A DNA stretch of 64,000 nt from Nocardioides malaquae (GTDB lineage Bacteria; Actinomycetota; Actinomycetes; Propionibacteriales; Nocardioidaceae), in assembly GCF_015070385.1 (NCBI RefSeq), contig NZ_JADCSA010000005.1, forward strand, positions 186,001-250,000, in the 5' to 3' direction. The notes beneath the pieces were generated by a model. It saw only the letters and a program-made list of their open reading frames with translations, was not told where the DNA came from and ran no database searches. Below are positions 20,189 through 30,039 of this stretch, one piece after another (positions within the stretch are counted from its first letter, which is position 1; every line of letters starts with the position of its first letter). A program made the translations under genes and the position numbers.

Positions 20189-21193
20189 GTGCTTCGTTTC
20201 ATCCTGCGCCGTCTGGCGCTGATGGTGCCGGTCCTGGCCGGACTCTCCATCCTCCTCTTCGCCTGGGTCCGGGCCCTGCCCGGCGACCCGGCACGGGCCC
20301 TGCTCGGCCAGCGGGCGACACCTGAAGGCATCGCTCGGGTCAACGAGGTCTACGGCTTCAACGAGCCCGTGCTCCAGCAGTACCTGACCTACGTCCAGGC
20401 CCTGCTCAAGGGCGACCTGGGACGCTCGATCACCACCGGCCAGCCAGTGGTGGAGAGCTTCTTCGACCGCTTCCCGGGCACGGTGGAGCTGGCGCTCGCC
20501 GCGCTCATGATCGCCGTGGTCGCTGGCATCCCCATGGGGTACTGGGCAGCGAAGCACCAGGGGCGCTTCCTCGACACCTTCATCGTCTCCGGCTCGCTCC
20601 TGGGCGTGGTCACCCCGGTCTTCTTCCTGGCGATCATGCTGAAGCTCGTCTTCGCCGACTGGCTCGGTTGGCTGCCGACCAGCCTCCGGCAGGACGCACG
20701 GATGGACGCCACCCACGTCACCAACTTCTACGTGCTAGACGGCATCCTGACCCAGGAGTGGGACGCGGCATGGAACGCCGCCGTCCACCTGGTCCTGCCC
20801 TCGATCGCGCTCGCCTCGATCCCGCTCGCGATCATCGTGCGCATCACCCGCGCGGCGGTTGCCGAGGTGCTCTCCGACGACTACGTGCGCACCGCGCGCA
20901 GCAAGGGCCTCGCGTCCGGCCTGATCTCTCGGCGTCACGTCCTGCGCAACGCGCTGCTGCCCGTCGTCACCACCATCGGGCTCCAGGCAGGGCTGCTGCT
21001 GAGCGGGGCGGTCCTGACGGAGACGGTCTTCGGGTGGAGTGGCATCGGGAAGTACCTCTTCGAGGCCATCGGCCAGCGCGACTACCCGGTGCTGCAGGGC
21101 TACATCCTCTTCATCGCCCTCATCTACGCCCTCATCAACCTTGCCGTCGACGTGGCCTACGGCATCATCGACCCCCGGGTGCGTGTCCAGTGA
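20189..21193 (+). CDS. Peptide ABC transporter permease (DppB type)
   Basis: A 334-residue inner-membrane permease with six predicted helices. The N-terminus FILRRLALMVPVLAG is typical of DppB/OppB. The ATPase-contact EAA loop is around DDYVRTARSKGL. The C-terminal DPRVRVQ ends the family domain. GTG at 20189 is the first start after the hairpin. Its stop overlaps the start of the next permease (GTGA). With the following gene it forms the transmembrane pore. Confidence 0.92.
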   Translation: MLRFILRRLALMVPVLAGLSILLFAWVRALPGDPARALLGQRATPEGIARVNEVYGFNEPVLQQYLTYVQALLKGDLGRSITTGQPVVESFFDRFPGTVELALAALMIAVVAGIPMGYWAAKHQGRFLDTFIVSGSLLGVVTPVFFLAIMLKLVFADWLGWLPTSLRQDARMDATHVTNFYVLDGILTQEWDAAWNAAVHLVLPSIALASIPLAIIVRITRAAVAEVLSDDYVRTARSKGLASGLISRRHVLRNALLPVVTTIGLQAGLLLSGAVLTETVFGWSGIGKYLFEAIGQRDYPVLQGYILFIALIYALINLAVDVAYGIIDPRVRVQ

Positions 21194-22140
21194 CGATCCC
21201 TCTCCCTCCCGCACAGGCCGGAAGCCCCGACCTCCTCGGCCTCCCGGACGACGAACCCGGGGTCGGCCTGTGGCGCGCCGCAGCTCGTCGCCTGCGGCGC
21301 AACCCCGCCGCGATCGTCGGTGCCCTGATCGTCGCCGCCTTCGTGCTCGTCGCCCTCGCCGCGCCGTTCCTGACTCCCTACGAGCCCGGGTCGGCGCAGT
21401 GGTCAGGCCAGGTGACCCCCTCGTCGGTGCCCGGTCCCAGCGAGGACCACCTGCTGGGCCTGGACCGCTTCGGTTCCGACCTGTTCACGCAGATGGTCTA
21501 CGGCGCACGCCAGTCGTTGGTCTACGGCGTGGTGGCCACGGTCATCGGTCTCACCCTCGGCACCCTGCTGGGCACGCTCGCCGGCGGTGCCGCCGCGGTG
21601 GGTGGCCGGGTCGGCTCGTGGATCGACAACGTCGTGATGCGCCTGGTCGACATCATGCTGTCGGTCCCGAGCCTGTTGCTGGCGGTCAGCATCGCCGCCG
21701 TGCTGGGGCAGAACCCCTACGCCGTCATGATCGCCATCGGCGTTGCCCAGGTCCCGATCTTCGCCCGCCTGCTGCGCGGGTCGATGATCAGCCAGGGGCG
21801 TTCCGACTACGTGCTCGCCGCCGAGTCGCTGGGCATCAAGCGTCACAAGGTGGTCATCGGTCACATCCTGCCCAACGCCCTGGGGCCCACCATCGTCCAG
21901 GCGACCCTGAACCTGGCCACCGCCATCATCGAGGTCGCTGCCCTCTCCTTCCTGGGGCTGGGGCAGCCCGATCCGGCAGTCGCGGAGTGGGGTCGCATGC
22001 TCGTGGCCGCCCAGGACCGTTTCCAGGTCGCGCCGCTGCTCGCCATCCTGCCGGGCACCGCGATCGCCGTCACCGCGTTGGGATTCACCCTCTTCGGAGA
22101 GGCCCTGCGTGAAGCACTCGACCCGAGGAGCCGTCGATGA
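21190..22140 (+). CDS. Peptide ABC transporter permease (DppC type)
   Basis: A 316-residue second permease. An N-terminal extension of about 30 residues precedes the DppC/OppC N-terminal helix (RNPAAIVGALIVAAF). HLLGLDRFGSDLFTQMVYGAR and the EAA loop SDYVLAAESLGIKRHKV follow. It ends LDPRSRR. GTG at 21190 overlaps the previous stop, and its own stop overlaps the ATG of the first ATPase (ATGA), so the operon is tightly coupled. Confidence 0.92.
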   Translation: MTIPLPPAQAGSPDLLGLPDDEPGVGLWRAAARRLRRNPAAIVGALIVAAFVLVALAAPFLTPYEPGSAQWSGQVTPSSVPGPSEDHLLGLDRFGSDLFTQMVYGARQSLVYGVVATVIGLTLGTLLGTLAGGAAAVGGRVGSWIDNVVMRLVDIMLSVPSLLLAVSIAAVLGQNPYAVMIAIGVAQVPIFARLLRGSMISQGRSDYVLAAESLGIKRHKVVIGHILPNALGPTIVQATLNLATAIIEVAALSFLGLGQPDPAVAEWGRMLVAAQDRFQVAPLLAILPGTAIAVTALGFTLFGEALREALDPRSRR

Positions 22141-23159
22141 GCCGCGCTGGTGAGCCCCTGCTGAGCGTCCGCAACCTCAGCGTGCAGTTCGGGCTGAAGA
22201 GACAGGCCGCCACCACCGCGGTCGACGAGGTCAGCTTCGACATCCACCCCGGCGAGCACGTGGGCCTGGTGGGAGAGTCCGGGAGCGGCAAGTCCGTGAC
22301 CTCCCTGGCCGTGATGGGGTTGCTGCCCCGACGCGGCGTCAAGGTCAGTGGCGAGGTGCTCTACCGCGGCCAGAACCTGCTGACGACGCCGGACTCCGCC
22401 ATGGCGAAGATCCGCGGCCGGGAGATCGCCATGGTCTTCCAGGACCCCATGACCTCCCTCAACCCGGTGGTGACGATCGGGGTCCAGCTCACCGAGGTGC
22501 TCCTGCGCCACGAGACCTCCTCGCGCAAGGAGGCCCGCCGACGGGCCGGTGAGCTGCTCGAACGCGTCGGGATCCCCGACCCGGCCCGACGCCTGGGTGA
22601 GTATCCCCACCAGCTCTCCGGCGGCATGCGGCAGCGCGTGCTCATCGCGATCGCGCTCGCGTGCGGTCCCCGACTGCTCATCGCGGACGAACCCACCACC
22701 GCCCTCGACGTGACCATCCAGGCCCAGGTGCTGGAGGTGCTCAAGGAGCTCGTCGCCGACACCGACGCCGCCCTGCTGATGATCACCCACGACCTCGGGG
22801 TCGTCGCCGGCCTCTGCGACCAGGTCAACGTCATGTACTCCGGACGGATCGTCGAGGCGAGCGCGCGCGACCAGCTGTTCGCGACCCCGCGCCACCCGTA
22901 CACCGGTGGACTGCTGGCCAGCATCCCCCGCCTGGACTCCCCGCGGGGCGAGCGCCTCGTGCCGATCCCCGGGTCGCCCACCCAGACCCTGCCGTGGTCC
23001 CAGGGGTGCGCCTTTGCGCCTCGCTGCCCCCACCGCCAGGACGACTGCACGACCGTGCCGCCCCACCTCGAGGCGACCGGTGACCGACTCCTGCGGTGCC
23101 ACCACCCACTGGGTGTCGACGGCGTGACCGCTCCCGGCAGCGAGGGCGTGGCCCAGTGA
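22137..23159 (+). CDS. Peptide ABC transporter ATPase (DppD type)
   Basis: A 340-residue ATP-binding subunit. Walker A GESGSGKS (46-53), Q-loop FQDPMTS, signature LSGGMRQR (160-167) and Walker B LLIADEP (180-186). The C-terminal oligopeptide/dipeptide transporter extension contains the cysteine cluster CAFAPRCPHRQDDC, which in this subfamily can hold an iron-sulfur cluster. It pairs with the next gene product to energise import. Confidence 0.93.
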   Translation: MSRAGEPLLSVRNLSVQFGLKRQAATTAVDEVSFDIHPGEHVGLVGESGSGKSVTSLAVMGLLPRRGVKVSGEVLYRGQNLLTTPDSAMAKIRGREIAMVFQDPMTSLNPVVTIGVQLTEVLLRHETSSRKEARRRAGELLERVGIPDPARRLGEYPHQLSGGMRQRVLIAIALACGPRLLIADEPTTALDVTIQAQVLEVLKELVADTDAALLMITHDLGVVAGLCDQVNVMYSGRIVEASARDQLFATPRHPYTGGLLASIPRLDSPRGERLVPIPGSPTQTLPWSQGCAFAPRCPHRQDDCTTVPPHLEATGDRLLRCHHPLGVDGVTAPGSEGVAQ

Positions 23160-23170
23160 AGGAGACCTCC

Positions 23171-24232
23171 ATGAACCCGGCGTCAGGCAGCGCCACCCCC
23201 GCGGAGCCCCTGGTGCGGATCGAGGGGCTGAAGGTGCACTTCCCGATCCGGGACGGTCTCCTGCTGAACCGCCAGGTCGGCGCCGTGCAGGCGGTCGACG
23301 GTGTCGACCTCGAGATCCCCGCGGGCCGGACCCTCGGCCTGGTGGGGGAGTCCGGCTGCGGCAAGTCCACCTTGGGCCGCGCCGTCCTGCGGCTGGCGCC
23401 CGTGACCGAGGGCCGCGTGCTCTTCGACGGGGTCGACGTCGCCTCGCTCAAGGGGGAGGCCCTGCGGCGCCAGCGGCAGCAGATGCAGATGGTCTTCCAG
23501 GACCCGCTCGCCAGCCTCAACCCACGCCAGTCGGTGGAGACGATCCTGACCGAGCCCCTGCGGGCCCACCGCATCCCGCACGAGCGCTCCACGAAGGTCC
23601 GCGAGCTGCTCGACCAGGTCGGCTTGCCGGCCAACGCGGCCCGCAAGTATCCCCACGAGTTCTCGGGTGGCCAGCGCCAGCGGATCGGGGTCGCACGGGC
23701 GTTGGCCCTGGAGCCCCGCTTCATCATCGCCGACGAGCCCGTCTCCGCCCTGGACGTGTCGATCCAGGCGCAGGTGCTCAACCTGCTGGAGGACCTGCAG
23801 CGCGAGCTCGGCCTCACCTACCTGGTCATCGCCCACGACCTGGCGGTCGTGCGTCACGTCTCCGACGAGGTGGCGGTGATGTACCTCGGGGGCATCGTCG
23901 AGCAGGCGCCCTCCGACGACCTCTACGCGGCGCCCCTGCATCCCTACACCAAGGCGCTGATGTCGGCCGTGCCGGTGCCCGACCCCGTCGTCGAGGCCAC
24001 GCGGGAACGCATCATCCTGCGAGGCGACCTGCCCTCGCCGGCCAACCCGCCGCAGGGATGCCGCTTCCACACCCGGTGCCCGTTCCGGCAGGAGACCCGC
24101 TGCGACACCGAGCGACCGGTGCTGCGCGACCTCGGTACCGGCCACCGCGTCGCGTGCCACTTTGCGGAGGAGATCGCCAGCGGAGCCCTGCTGCCGGTGC
24201 TCCAGGACCCCGCCGTGCGCGCCCCGGGGTGA
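23171..24232 (+). CDS. Peptide ABC transporter ATPase (DppF type)
   Basis: A 353-residue second ATPase. Walker A GESGCGKS (59-66), signature FSGGQRQR (164-171), Walker B FIIADEP, and a C-terminal cysteine region CRFHTRCPFRQETRC as in the other subunit. ATG at 23171 is preferred over the GTG at 23156 because AAGGAG lies 8 nt before it. Last gene of the operon; the next gene has its own promoter-like box. Confidence 0.93.
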   Translation: MNPASGSATPAEPLVRIEGLKVHFPIRDGLLLNRQVGAVQAVDGVDLEIPAGRTLGLVGESGCGKSTLGRAVLRLAPVTEGRVLFDGVDVASLKGEALRRQRQQMQMVFQDPLASLNPRQSVETILTEPLRAHRIPHERSTKVRELLDQVGLPANAARKYPHEFSGGQRQRIGVARALALEPRFIIADEPVSALDVSIQAQVLNLLEDLQRELGLTYLVIAHDLAVVRHVSDEVAVMYLGGIVEQAPSDDLYAAPLHPYTKALMSAVPVPDPVVEATRERIILRGDLPSPANPPQGCRFHTRCPFRQETRCDTERPVLRDLGTGHRVACHFAEEIASGALLPVLQDPAVRAPG

Positions 24233-24248
24233 GGCGTACGCCCTCGGC

Positions 24249-24254
24249 TAGGCT
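24249..24254 (+). promoter_or_regulatory. -10-like box for the site-2 protease gene
   Basis: TAGGCT, 6 nt before the GTG at 24261; marks the end of the transporter operon. Confidence 0.5.
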
Positions 24255-24260
24255 GGAGGG

Positions 24261-25424
24261 GTGACCGACCCGCCTGCGCCCGGCCGCGGCGACGACCGAT
24301 CGTCAGAGCCGCGTCCGGCAGGAACGCTGCGGCTGGGCTCCATCGCCGGAGCCGACGTGCTGGTCAGTGGTTCGTGGTTCCTCGTGGCAGCGTTGATCGC
24401 CGTCCTGGTGGCCCCGCGCATCGACCAGGTCGAACCCGGCCTGGGCGGGTGGAAGTACGTCGCTGGCTTCGCCTTCGCGGTGATCCTCTACCTCTCGGTC
24501 CTCCTGCACGAGGCCTCCCACGCCTGGATGGCCCAGCGGTACGGGCATCGGGTCACCTCCATCACCCTGCACTTCCTCGGAGGGATGACGGCGGTGGAGG
24601 GTGAGGCGCGCAGTGCCCGTCAGGAGTTCTGGATCGCGGTGGTGGGGCCGCTCACCTCCCTGGCCGTGGGAGGGGCGGCCCTCGGGCTGTGGTTCGTGAC
24701 CCCCGAGGGCGTCGTGCGCGTCGGGGTCGAGGGCCTGGCCGGCGCCAACCTGCTCATCGGCATGCTCAACCTCGTGCCGGCGCTTCCCCTCGACGGAGGC
24801 CGGGTGCTGAAGTCGGCCGTGTGGCAGGTTGGCGGCAGCCCGCACCGCGGCACGCTGGTCGCCGGCTGGGCCGGGCGGGTGCTGGCCGTGCTGGCCCTCG
24901 GCTGGCCGGTCTACCAGGAGGCCCTCCTGGGCACGCCTCCACTCTTCGTCGACTACCTCCTCGCGGTCGTCATCGCCCTCTTCCTGTGGAGCGGCGCCTC
25001 GGCCGCCATCGTCCATGCGCGCCTGCGTTCGCGGATCCCGCACCTCGTGGGCCGGAGCCTCGCTCGTCGCGCTGTGGTGGTCCCGCAGGACGCGCCCCTC
25101 GCCGCCGCGGTGCGGACGGCGCAGGAGGCCGCGGCGGGCAGCATCGTCACCGCCGACCGTGACGGGCGCCCCGTCGGGCTGGTCAACGAGACCGCCCTGC
25201 TGGCCGTGCCCGTCGAGCGTCGGCCGTGGCTGCCGGTGCAGGGCGTGGCGCGGCCCCTCGAACCCGGTCTGGCGCTGAGCGCCGACATCGCCGGGGAGGA
25301 GCTGGTCGCCGCCATTGGTCGACGTCCCGCCCAGGAGTACCTGCTGGTCGAGGACGACGGCCAGGTCTTCGGGGTCCTGTCGACCGTCGACGTCGATCGC
25401 GCGTTCCGTCGACGCGCCGACTAG
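24261..25424 (+). CDS. Site-2 protease family (M50) with C-terminal CBS pair
   Basis: A 387-residue intramembrane zinc metalloprotease. Hydrophobic helices carry the HEASH zinc motif (83-87) and the second ligand motif NLVPALPLDGG (170-180). After the membrane part, residues about 255-385 form two CBS modules that may bind an adenine nucleotide and regulate cleavage. It is the Rip3-like type in actinobacteria; substrates are probably anti-sigma factors or other membrane proteins. Immediately upstream of trmI and the proteasome genes. Confidence 0.9.
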   Translation: MTDPPAPGRGDDRSSEPRPAGTLRLGSIAGADVLVSGSWFLVAALIAVLVAPRIDQVEPGLGGWKYVAGFAFAVILYLSVLLHEASHAWMAQRYGHRVTSITLHFLGGMTAVEGEARSARQEFWIAVVGPLTSLAVGGAALGLWFVTPEGVVRVGVEGLAGANLLIGMLNLVPALPLDGGRVLKSAVWQVGGSPHRGTLVAGWAGRVLAVLALGWPVYQEALLGTPPLFVDYLLAVVIALFLWSGASAAIVHARLRSRIPHLVGRSLARRAVVVPQDAPLAAAVRTAQEAAAGSIVTADRDGRPVGLVNETALLAVPVERRPWLPVQGVARPLEPGLALSADIAGEELVAAIGRRPAQEYLLVEDDGQVFGVLSTVDVDRAFRRRAD

Positions 25425-25427
25425 GGT
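25422..25427 (+). promoter_or_regulatory. -10-like box for trmI
   Basis: TAGGGT built on the stop codon of the protease gene, 7 nt before the ATG at 25435. Confidence 0.45.
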
Positions 25428-25434
25428 GCAGCCC

Positions 25435-26397
25435 ATGCCTGACGCTCCCACCGTCCGTGACGACGTCCCTCCGCACGCCTGGGCCGGTGTCCACCGTGGC
25501 CCGTTGCGTCCGGGGGAGTGGGTGCGTCTGACGGACCAGAAGGGCCGCCGCCACAACTTCGAGCTCGTCGAGGGCAAGCGCTTCTTCTCCAACCGCGGCC
25601 ACCTCGAGCACGACGAGCTGATCGGGCGCGAGGAAGGCTTCACCGTCACCTCCTCGGCCGGGGGCGAGTACCTGGTGTTCCGTCCGCTCCTCTCGGAGTT
25701 CGTGGTCTCCATGCCACGCGGGGCGGCCGTGGTCTACCCGAAGGACGCCGCCCAGATCGTGGCGATGGCCGACATCTTCCCGGGCGCCACGGTCGTCGAG
25801 GCCGGCGCGGGCTCCGGCGCTCTCAGCTGCTCACTGCTGCGGGCGGTGGGCCCGCACGGACAGCTGGTCAGCTTCGAGCGTCGCGAGGAGTTCGCCGACG
25901 TCGCCCGCCGCAACGTCACCCAGTTCTTCGGCGGCGACCATCCTGCCTGGGACCTGCGCGTGGGTGACCTGGTCGAGCAGCTGCCCACCCTCACCGAGCC
26001 CGTCGACCGGATCATCCTCGACATGCTCGCGCCGTGGGAGTGCGTCGACGTCGTGGCGGACGCCCTCGCGCCCGGCGGCATCGTCTGCGCCTACGTGGCC
26101 ACCACGACCCAGCTCTCCCGCATCGTGGAGACCCTGCGGGCCCACGGTGGGTTCACCGAGCCGCAGCCGTGGGAGTCGCTGGTGCGCGACTGGCACGTGG
26201 AGGGCCTCGCGGTGCGTCCCGGACACAAGATGATCGGTCACACCGCCTTCCTCGTCACCGCCCGTCGGATGGCGCCCGGCCAGCGACCGCCCACCAAGAA
26301 GCGCAGGCCCGCGCCCGGGGCGTACGGTCCGGACTACACCGGACCCCGCCCCGCCGACCTCCCGTCCCAGGTGGGGCTGGAGACGACGGAGGGCTGA
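25435..26397 (+). CDS. trmI: tRNA (adenine58-N1)-methyltransferase
   Basis: Methylates A58 (in mycobacterial homologues also A57) in the T loop of tRNAs with S-adenosylmethionine. The 320-residue protein has an N-terminal beta domain (FFSNRGHLEHDELIG) and a Rossmann methyltransferase core with motif I VEAGAGSGAL (121-130). Motif IV DMLAPWE is typical of TrmI. The C-terminal 40 residues are basic and proline-rich. As in M. tuberculosis (Rv2118c) it lies directly before the proteasomal ATPase. Confidence 0.93.
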   Translation: MPDAPTVRDDVPPHAWAGVHRGPLRPGEWVRLTDQKGRRHNFELVEGKRFFSNRGHLEHDELIGREEGFTVTSSAGGEYLVFRPLLSEFVVSMPRGAAVVYPKDAAQIVAMADIFPGATVVEAGAGSGALSCSLLRAVGPHGQLVSFERREEFADVARRNVTQFFGGDHPAWDLRVGDLVEQLPTLTEPVDRIILDMLAPWECVDVVADALAPGGIVCAYVATTTQLSRIVETLRAHGGFTEPQPWESLVRDWHVEGLAVRPGHKMIGHTAFLVTARRMAPGQRPPTKKRRPAPGAYGPDYTGPRPADLPSQVGLETTEG

Positions 26398-26501
26398 GTC
26401 GGGCGGCGACCGTCCGCCGTTGCTCGACCGGGTGGCGCGGGTCGTCGCCAAATCGTGACCCGCACGGGCGCGCTTGCCCTTCCCTCCAGCCGCCACGTGG
26501 G

Positions 26502-26507
26502 TAAGGT
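26502..26507 (+). promoter_or_regulatory. Possible -10 box for the proteasome operon
   Basis: TAAGGT, 22 nt before the ARC ATG, followed by a GGAGG ribosome site (26517-26521), so unlike most genes here this transcript would have a short leader. Confidence 0.35.
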
Positions 26508-26529
26508 CACCTCCACGGAGGTGATCGCG

Positions 26530-28278
26530 ATGACCTACAGCGACAGGGACACCCGGGGGCGCAGCCCTGAGGAGCTGGCGAGCCAGGTGCGCAACCTGGA
26601 GGCGGAGGTCGTCGGCCTACGGCACCGTCTGGCCAACGCTCCCGACCGGAGCCGCTCGCTGGAGGAACGGCTGGCCGAGACCCAGCGTTCGCTCGCCGCC
26701 ATGACGAGCCAGAACGAGCGTCTGGCGCAGACGCTGCGGGAGGCCCGCGACCAGATCACCCGGCTGCGTGACGAGGTCGACCGCCTCGCTCAGCCCCCCA
26801 CCGGGTTCGGTGTCTTCCTGGCGCGCAACGCCGACGACACCGTCGACGTCTTCACCGGTGGTCGCAAGCTGCGGGTCACCGTCTCCCCGGCCGTGGAGGT
26901 CGACGACCTCGTCAAGGGCCAGGAGGTCATGCTCAACGAGGCGATGAACGTGGTCGCCGGGTGCGGCTTCGAGTCCGTCGGCGACGTGGTCATGGTCAAG
27001 GAGCTCCTCGCCGACGGTGAGCGCGCCCTGGTGATCGGCAACGCCGACGAGGAGCGCGTCGTCCGTCTGGCGGCTCCGCTGCTGGAGGAGCCGCTGCGCG
27101 CGGGTGACTCCCTGCTCACCGATGCCCGCTCCGGCTACGCCTACGAGCGTGTACCCAAGTCGGAGGTCGAGGAGCTGGTGCTCGAGGAGGTGCCGGACAT
27201 CGACTACACCTCGATCGGTGGCCTGGCGACCCAGATCGACGCGATCCGCGACGCGGTCGAGCTGCCCTACCTGCACCCCGACCTCTTCCGTGACCACCAG
27301 CTCAAGCCGCCGAAGGGCGTGCTGCTCTACGGGCCCCCCGGATGCGGCAAGACCCTCATCGCGAAGGCGGTGGCCAACTCGTTGGCCAAGAAGGTGGCCG
27401 CTCGCACGGGCACCGAGGGCAAGTCCTACTTCCTCAACATCAAGGGCCCCGAGCTGCTCAACAAGTACGTGGGCGAGACCGAGCGCCACATCCGGCTGGT
27501 CTTCCAGCGTGCGCGTGAGAAGGCCAGCCACGGCACCCCGGTGATCGTCTTCTTCGACGAGATGGACTCCCTCTTCCGCACCCGCGGGAGCGGCGTCTCC
27601 TCCGACGTCGAGAACACCATCGTGCCCCAACTGCTCAGCGAGCTCGACGGCGTGGAGGCCCTGGAGAACGTGCTGGTCATCGGTGCCTCCAACCGCGAGG
27701 ACATGATCGACCCCGCCATCCTCAGGCCCGGGCGCCTCGATGTGAAGATCAAGATCGAGCGCCCCGACGCCGAGTCGGCGCGCGACATCTTCAGCAAGTA
27801 CCTCACCAGTGACCTGCCCCTCCACGACGACGACCTGGCCGAGTTCGGCCGCGACCGTGACGCCTGCGTCGGGGCGATGGTCCGGGCCACCGTCGAGCGC
27901 ATGTATGCGGAGAGCGACGAGAACCGCTTCCTCGAGGTCACCTACGCCGACGGCGACAAGGAGGTCCTCTACTTCAAGGACTTCAACTCCGGCGCCATGA
28001 TCCAGAACATCGTCGACCGCGCCAAGAAGATGGCGATCAAGGACTTCCTCGAGCACGACCAGCGCGGGATCAGGGTCCAGCACCTGCTGCAGGCCTGCGT
28101 CGACGAGTTCAAGGAGAACGAGGACCTGCCCAACACCACGAACCCCGACGACTGGGCCCGCATCTCCGGCAAGAAGGGCGAGCGGATCGTGTTCATCCGC
28201 ACGCTCGTCACCGGCAAGCAGGGCACCGAGCCGGGGCGGTCGATCGACACCGTCGCCAACACCGGCCAGTACCTGTGA
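26530..28278 (+). CDS. arc: Proteasomal AAA+ ATPase ARC/Mpa
   Basis: Hexameric unfoldase that recognises Pup-tagged proteins and feeds them to the 20S core. The 582-residue protein has an N-terminal coiled coil (about 15-88) that binds Pup, then OB domains and the AAA module. Walker A is GPPGCGKT (268-275) and Walker B is FFDEMD (341-346). It ends NTGQYL, carrying the penultimate Tyr motif that opens the proteasome gate. ATG at 26530 is chosen over GTG 26521, which overlaps the ribosome site. First gene of the pupylation locus. Confidence 0.97.
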   Translation: MTYSDRDTRGRSPEELASQVRNLEAEVVGLRHRLANAPDRSRSLEERLAETQRSLAAMTSQNERLAQTLREARDQITRLRDEVDRLAQPPTGFGVFLARNADDTVDVFTGGRKLRVTVSPAVEVDDLVKGQEVMLNEAMNVVAGCGFESVGDVVMVKELLADGERALVIGNADEERVVRLAAPLLEEPLRAGDSLLTDARSGYAYERVPKSEVEELVLEEVPDIDYTSIGGLATQIDAIRDAVELPYLHPDLFRDHQLKPPKGVLLYGPPGCGKTLIAKAVANSLAKKVAARTGTEGKSYFLNIKGPELLNKYVGETERHIRLVFQRAREKASHGTPVIVFFDEMDSLFRTRGSGVSSDVENTIVPQLLSELDGVEALENVLVIGASNREDMIDPAILRPGRLDVKIKIERPDAESARDIFSKYLTSDLPLHDDDLAEFGRDRDACVGAMVRATVERMYAESDENRFLEVTYADGDKEVLYFKDFNSGAMIQNIVDRAKKMAIKDFLEHDQRGIRVQHLLQACVDEFKENEDLPNTTNPDDWARISGKKGERIVFIRTLVTGKQGTEPGRSIDTVANTGQYL

Positions 28279-28315
28279 CCCCGTCGACGCGAAGCGCGGC
28301 ACGCCCGGGACCCGC

Positions 28316-29821
28316 ATGAGCGTCGTCCGGGTGATGGGCACCGAGGTGGAGTACGGCATCTCGGTCCAGGGACGCCCCGAGGCCAACCCGATGCAGGCCT
28401 CGTCGCAGGTCGTCAACGCGTACGCCGCCTCGCTCGCGACGGCGCGACGCGCCCGGTGGGACTTCGAGGAGGAGTCCCCGTTGCGCGACGCCCGGGGGTT
28501 CGACATGTCCCGGGTGGAGGCCGACCCCAGCCAGCTGACGGACGAGGACCTCGGTCTGGCCAACCTGATCCTCACCAACGGTGCCCGCCTCTACGTCGAC
28601 CACGCGCACCCGGAGTACTCCACGCCGGAGGTCACCACCCCGCTCGACGTCGTGCGGTGGGAGCGCGCCGGGGAGGTCGTGATGGCCCGCGCCATGGAGC
28701 ACGCCGCGCGCACCGGGCACGGGCCGCCGATCCTGCTCTACAAGAACAACACCGACAACAAGGGTGCCTCCTACGGGTCGCACGAGAACTACCTCGTCAA
28801 GCGCTCGACCCCCTTCAACGACATCGTCCACCACCTCACCCCCTTCTTCGTCTCGCGCCCCGTCGTCTGCGGTGCGGGCCGCCTCGGGATCGGGCAGCGG
28901 ACCTCGGCCCACGCCTTCCAGATCAGTCAGCGCGCCGACTTCTTCGAGGTCGAGGTCGGGCTGGAGACCACCCTGAAACGACCCATCATCAACACCCGCG
29001 ACGAGCCGCACGCCGACCCCGACCGGTGGCGTCGCCTGCACGTCATCGTCGGTGACGCGACCATGTCGGAGGTCTCCACGTACCTCAAGGCCGGCACCAC
29101 CTCGCTGGTCCTGGCCATGGTCGAGGCGGGGTGGATCACGCAGGACCTCTCGGTGCAACGCCCTGTCGCCTCGCTCCACGAGGTCTCCCACGACCCGTCG
29201 CTGACGCACCTGCTGACCCTCAACGACGGCCGACGGATGACCGCCGTCCAGCTGCAGCGCACCTACCTCGAGCTCGCCCAGGGCTTCGTCGAGGCGAGCG
29301 AGGAGGCGCCCCACGTGCAGACCCTGGACGTGCTGCAGCGGTGGGGGAGCGTGCTCGACCGGCTCGAACGCGATCCGATGGAGTGTGCCGGTGAGCTCGA
29401 CTGGGTGGCGAAGTGGCGACTGCTCCAGCAGTACCGCGACCGGGACGACCTGGACTGGTCGGACGCGAAGCTGCACCTGATCGACCTGCAGTACCACGAC
29501 ATCCGACCTGCCAAGGGACTCCACCACCGCCTGGTGCAGTCGGGGCGCATGGAGCGGCTGGTGGCCCAGTCGGCCGTCGAGGCCGCGGTGCACGCACCCC
29601 CGCCGGACACCCGCGCCTACTTCCGCGGGAGGTGCCTCGAGCAGTACCCCGACCAGGTCGCCGCGGCTTCCTGGGACTCGGTGATCTTCGACCTGCCGGG
29701 TCACGACGCGCTGCAACGGGTCCCGACCATGGACCCCCTGCGCGGCACCCGGGCCCACGTCGGCGAGCTGCTCGACGCGTGCGACTCCGCCGAGGACCTC
29801 TTCCGCGCCCTGGCGGGGTAG
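28316..29821 (+). CDS. dop: Depupylase / Pup deamidase
   Basis: A 501-residue glutamine-synthetase-like enzyme that removes Pup from proteins and, where Pup ends in Gln, deamidates it. Features are GTEVEYGIS (8-16, Mg-ATP Glu residues), the Dop-specific loop after RRARWDFEEES, YKNNTDNKGASYGSHENY and [10 protein letters not shown]. Pup in this genome already ends in Glu, so only the depupylase activity should be needed. It is 37 bp after arc and 20 bp before pup. Confidence 0.96.
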   Translation: MSVVRVMGTEVEYGISVQGRPEANPMQASSQVVNAYAASLATARRARWDFEEESPLRDARGFDMSRVEADPSQLTDEDLGLANLILTNGARLYVDHAHPEYSTPEVTTPLDVVRWERAGEVVMARAMEHAARTGHGPPILLYKNNTDNKGASYGSHENYLVKRSTPFNDIVHHLTPFFVSRPVVCGAGRLGIGQRTSAHAFQISQRADFFEVEVGLETTLKRPIINTRDEPHADPDRWRRLHVIVGDATMSEVSTYLKAGTTSLVLAMVEAGWITQDLSVQRPVASLHEVSHDPSLTHLLTLNDGRRMTAVQLQRTYLELAQGFVEASEEAPHVQTLDVLQRWGSVLDRLERDPMECAGELDWVAKWRLLQQYRDRDDLDWSDAKLHLIDLQYHDIRPAKGLHHRLVQSGRMERLVAQSAVEAAVHAPPPDTRAYFRGRCLEQYPDQVAAASWDSVIFDLPGHDALQRVPTMDPLRGTRAHVGELLDACDSAEDLFRALAG

Positions 29822-29828
29822 GACCCGA

Positions 29829-29834
29829 TAGGCT
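29829..29834 (+). promoter_or_regulatory. -10-like box for pup
   Basis: TAGGCT, 7 nt before the pup ATG; suggests an internal promoter for pup-prcB-prcA. Confidence 0.5.
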
Positions 29835-29841
29835 CGGCGAC

Positions 29842-30039
29842 ATGGCCCAGGAGCAGAAGCACCCGCGCAAGTCCTCCGACACGGAGGAGGCCGTCACCGA
29901 GGTCACGGAGACCGACGTCGATGCGCGCCGCGAGGCGCTCGACGACGACGTCGACGCGATCCTCGACGAGATCGACGAGGTGCTCGAGAACAACGCCGAG
30001 GAGTTCGTGAAGTCCTTCATCCAGAAGGGTGGCGAGTGA
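29842..30039 (+). CDS. pup: Prokaryotic ubiquitin-like protein Pup
   Basis: A 65-residue disordered protein tag that PafA attaches through its C-terminal glutamate to lysines of target proteins. The N-terminus is polar (MAQEQKHPRKSSD), the middle forms the ARC-binding helix (DDVDAILDEIDEVLENNAEEF), and it ends FIQKGGE. The terminal residue is encoded as Glu rather than Gln. The stop codon is followed at once by the prcB ATG. Confidence 0.97.
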   Translation: MAQEQKHPRKSSDTEEAVTEVTETDVDARREALDDDVDAILDEIDEVLENNAEEFVKSFIQKGGE

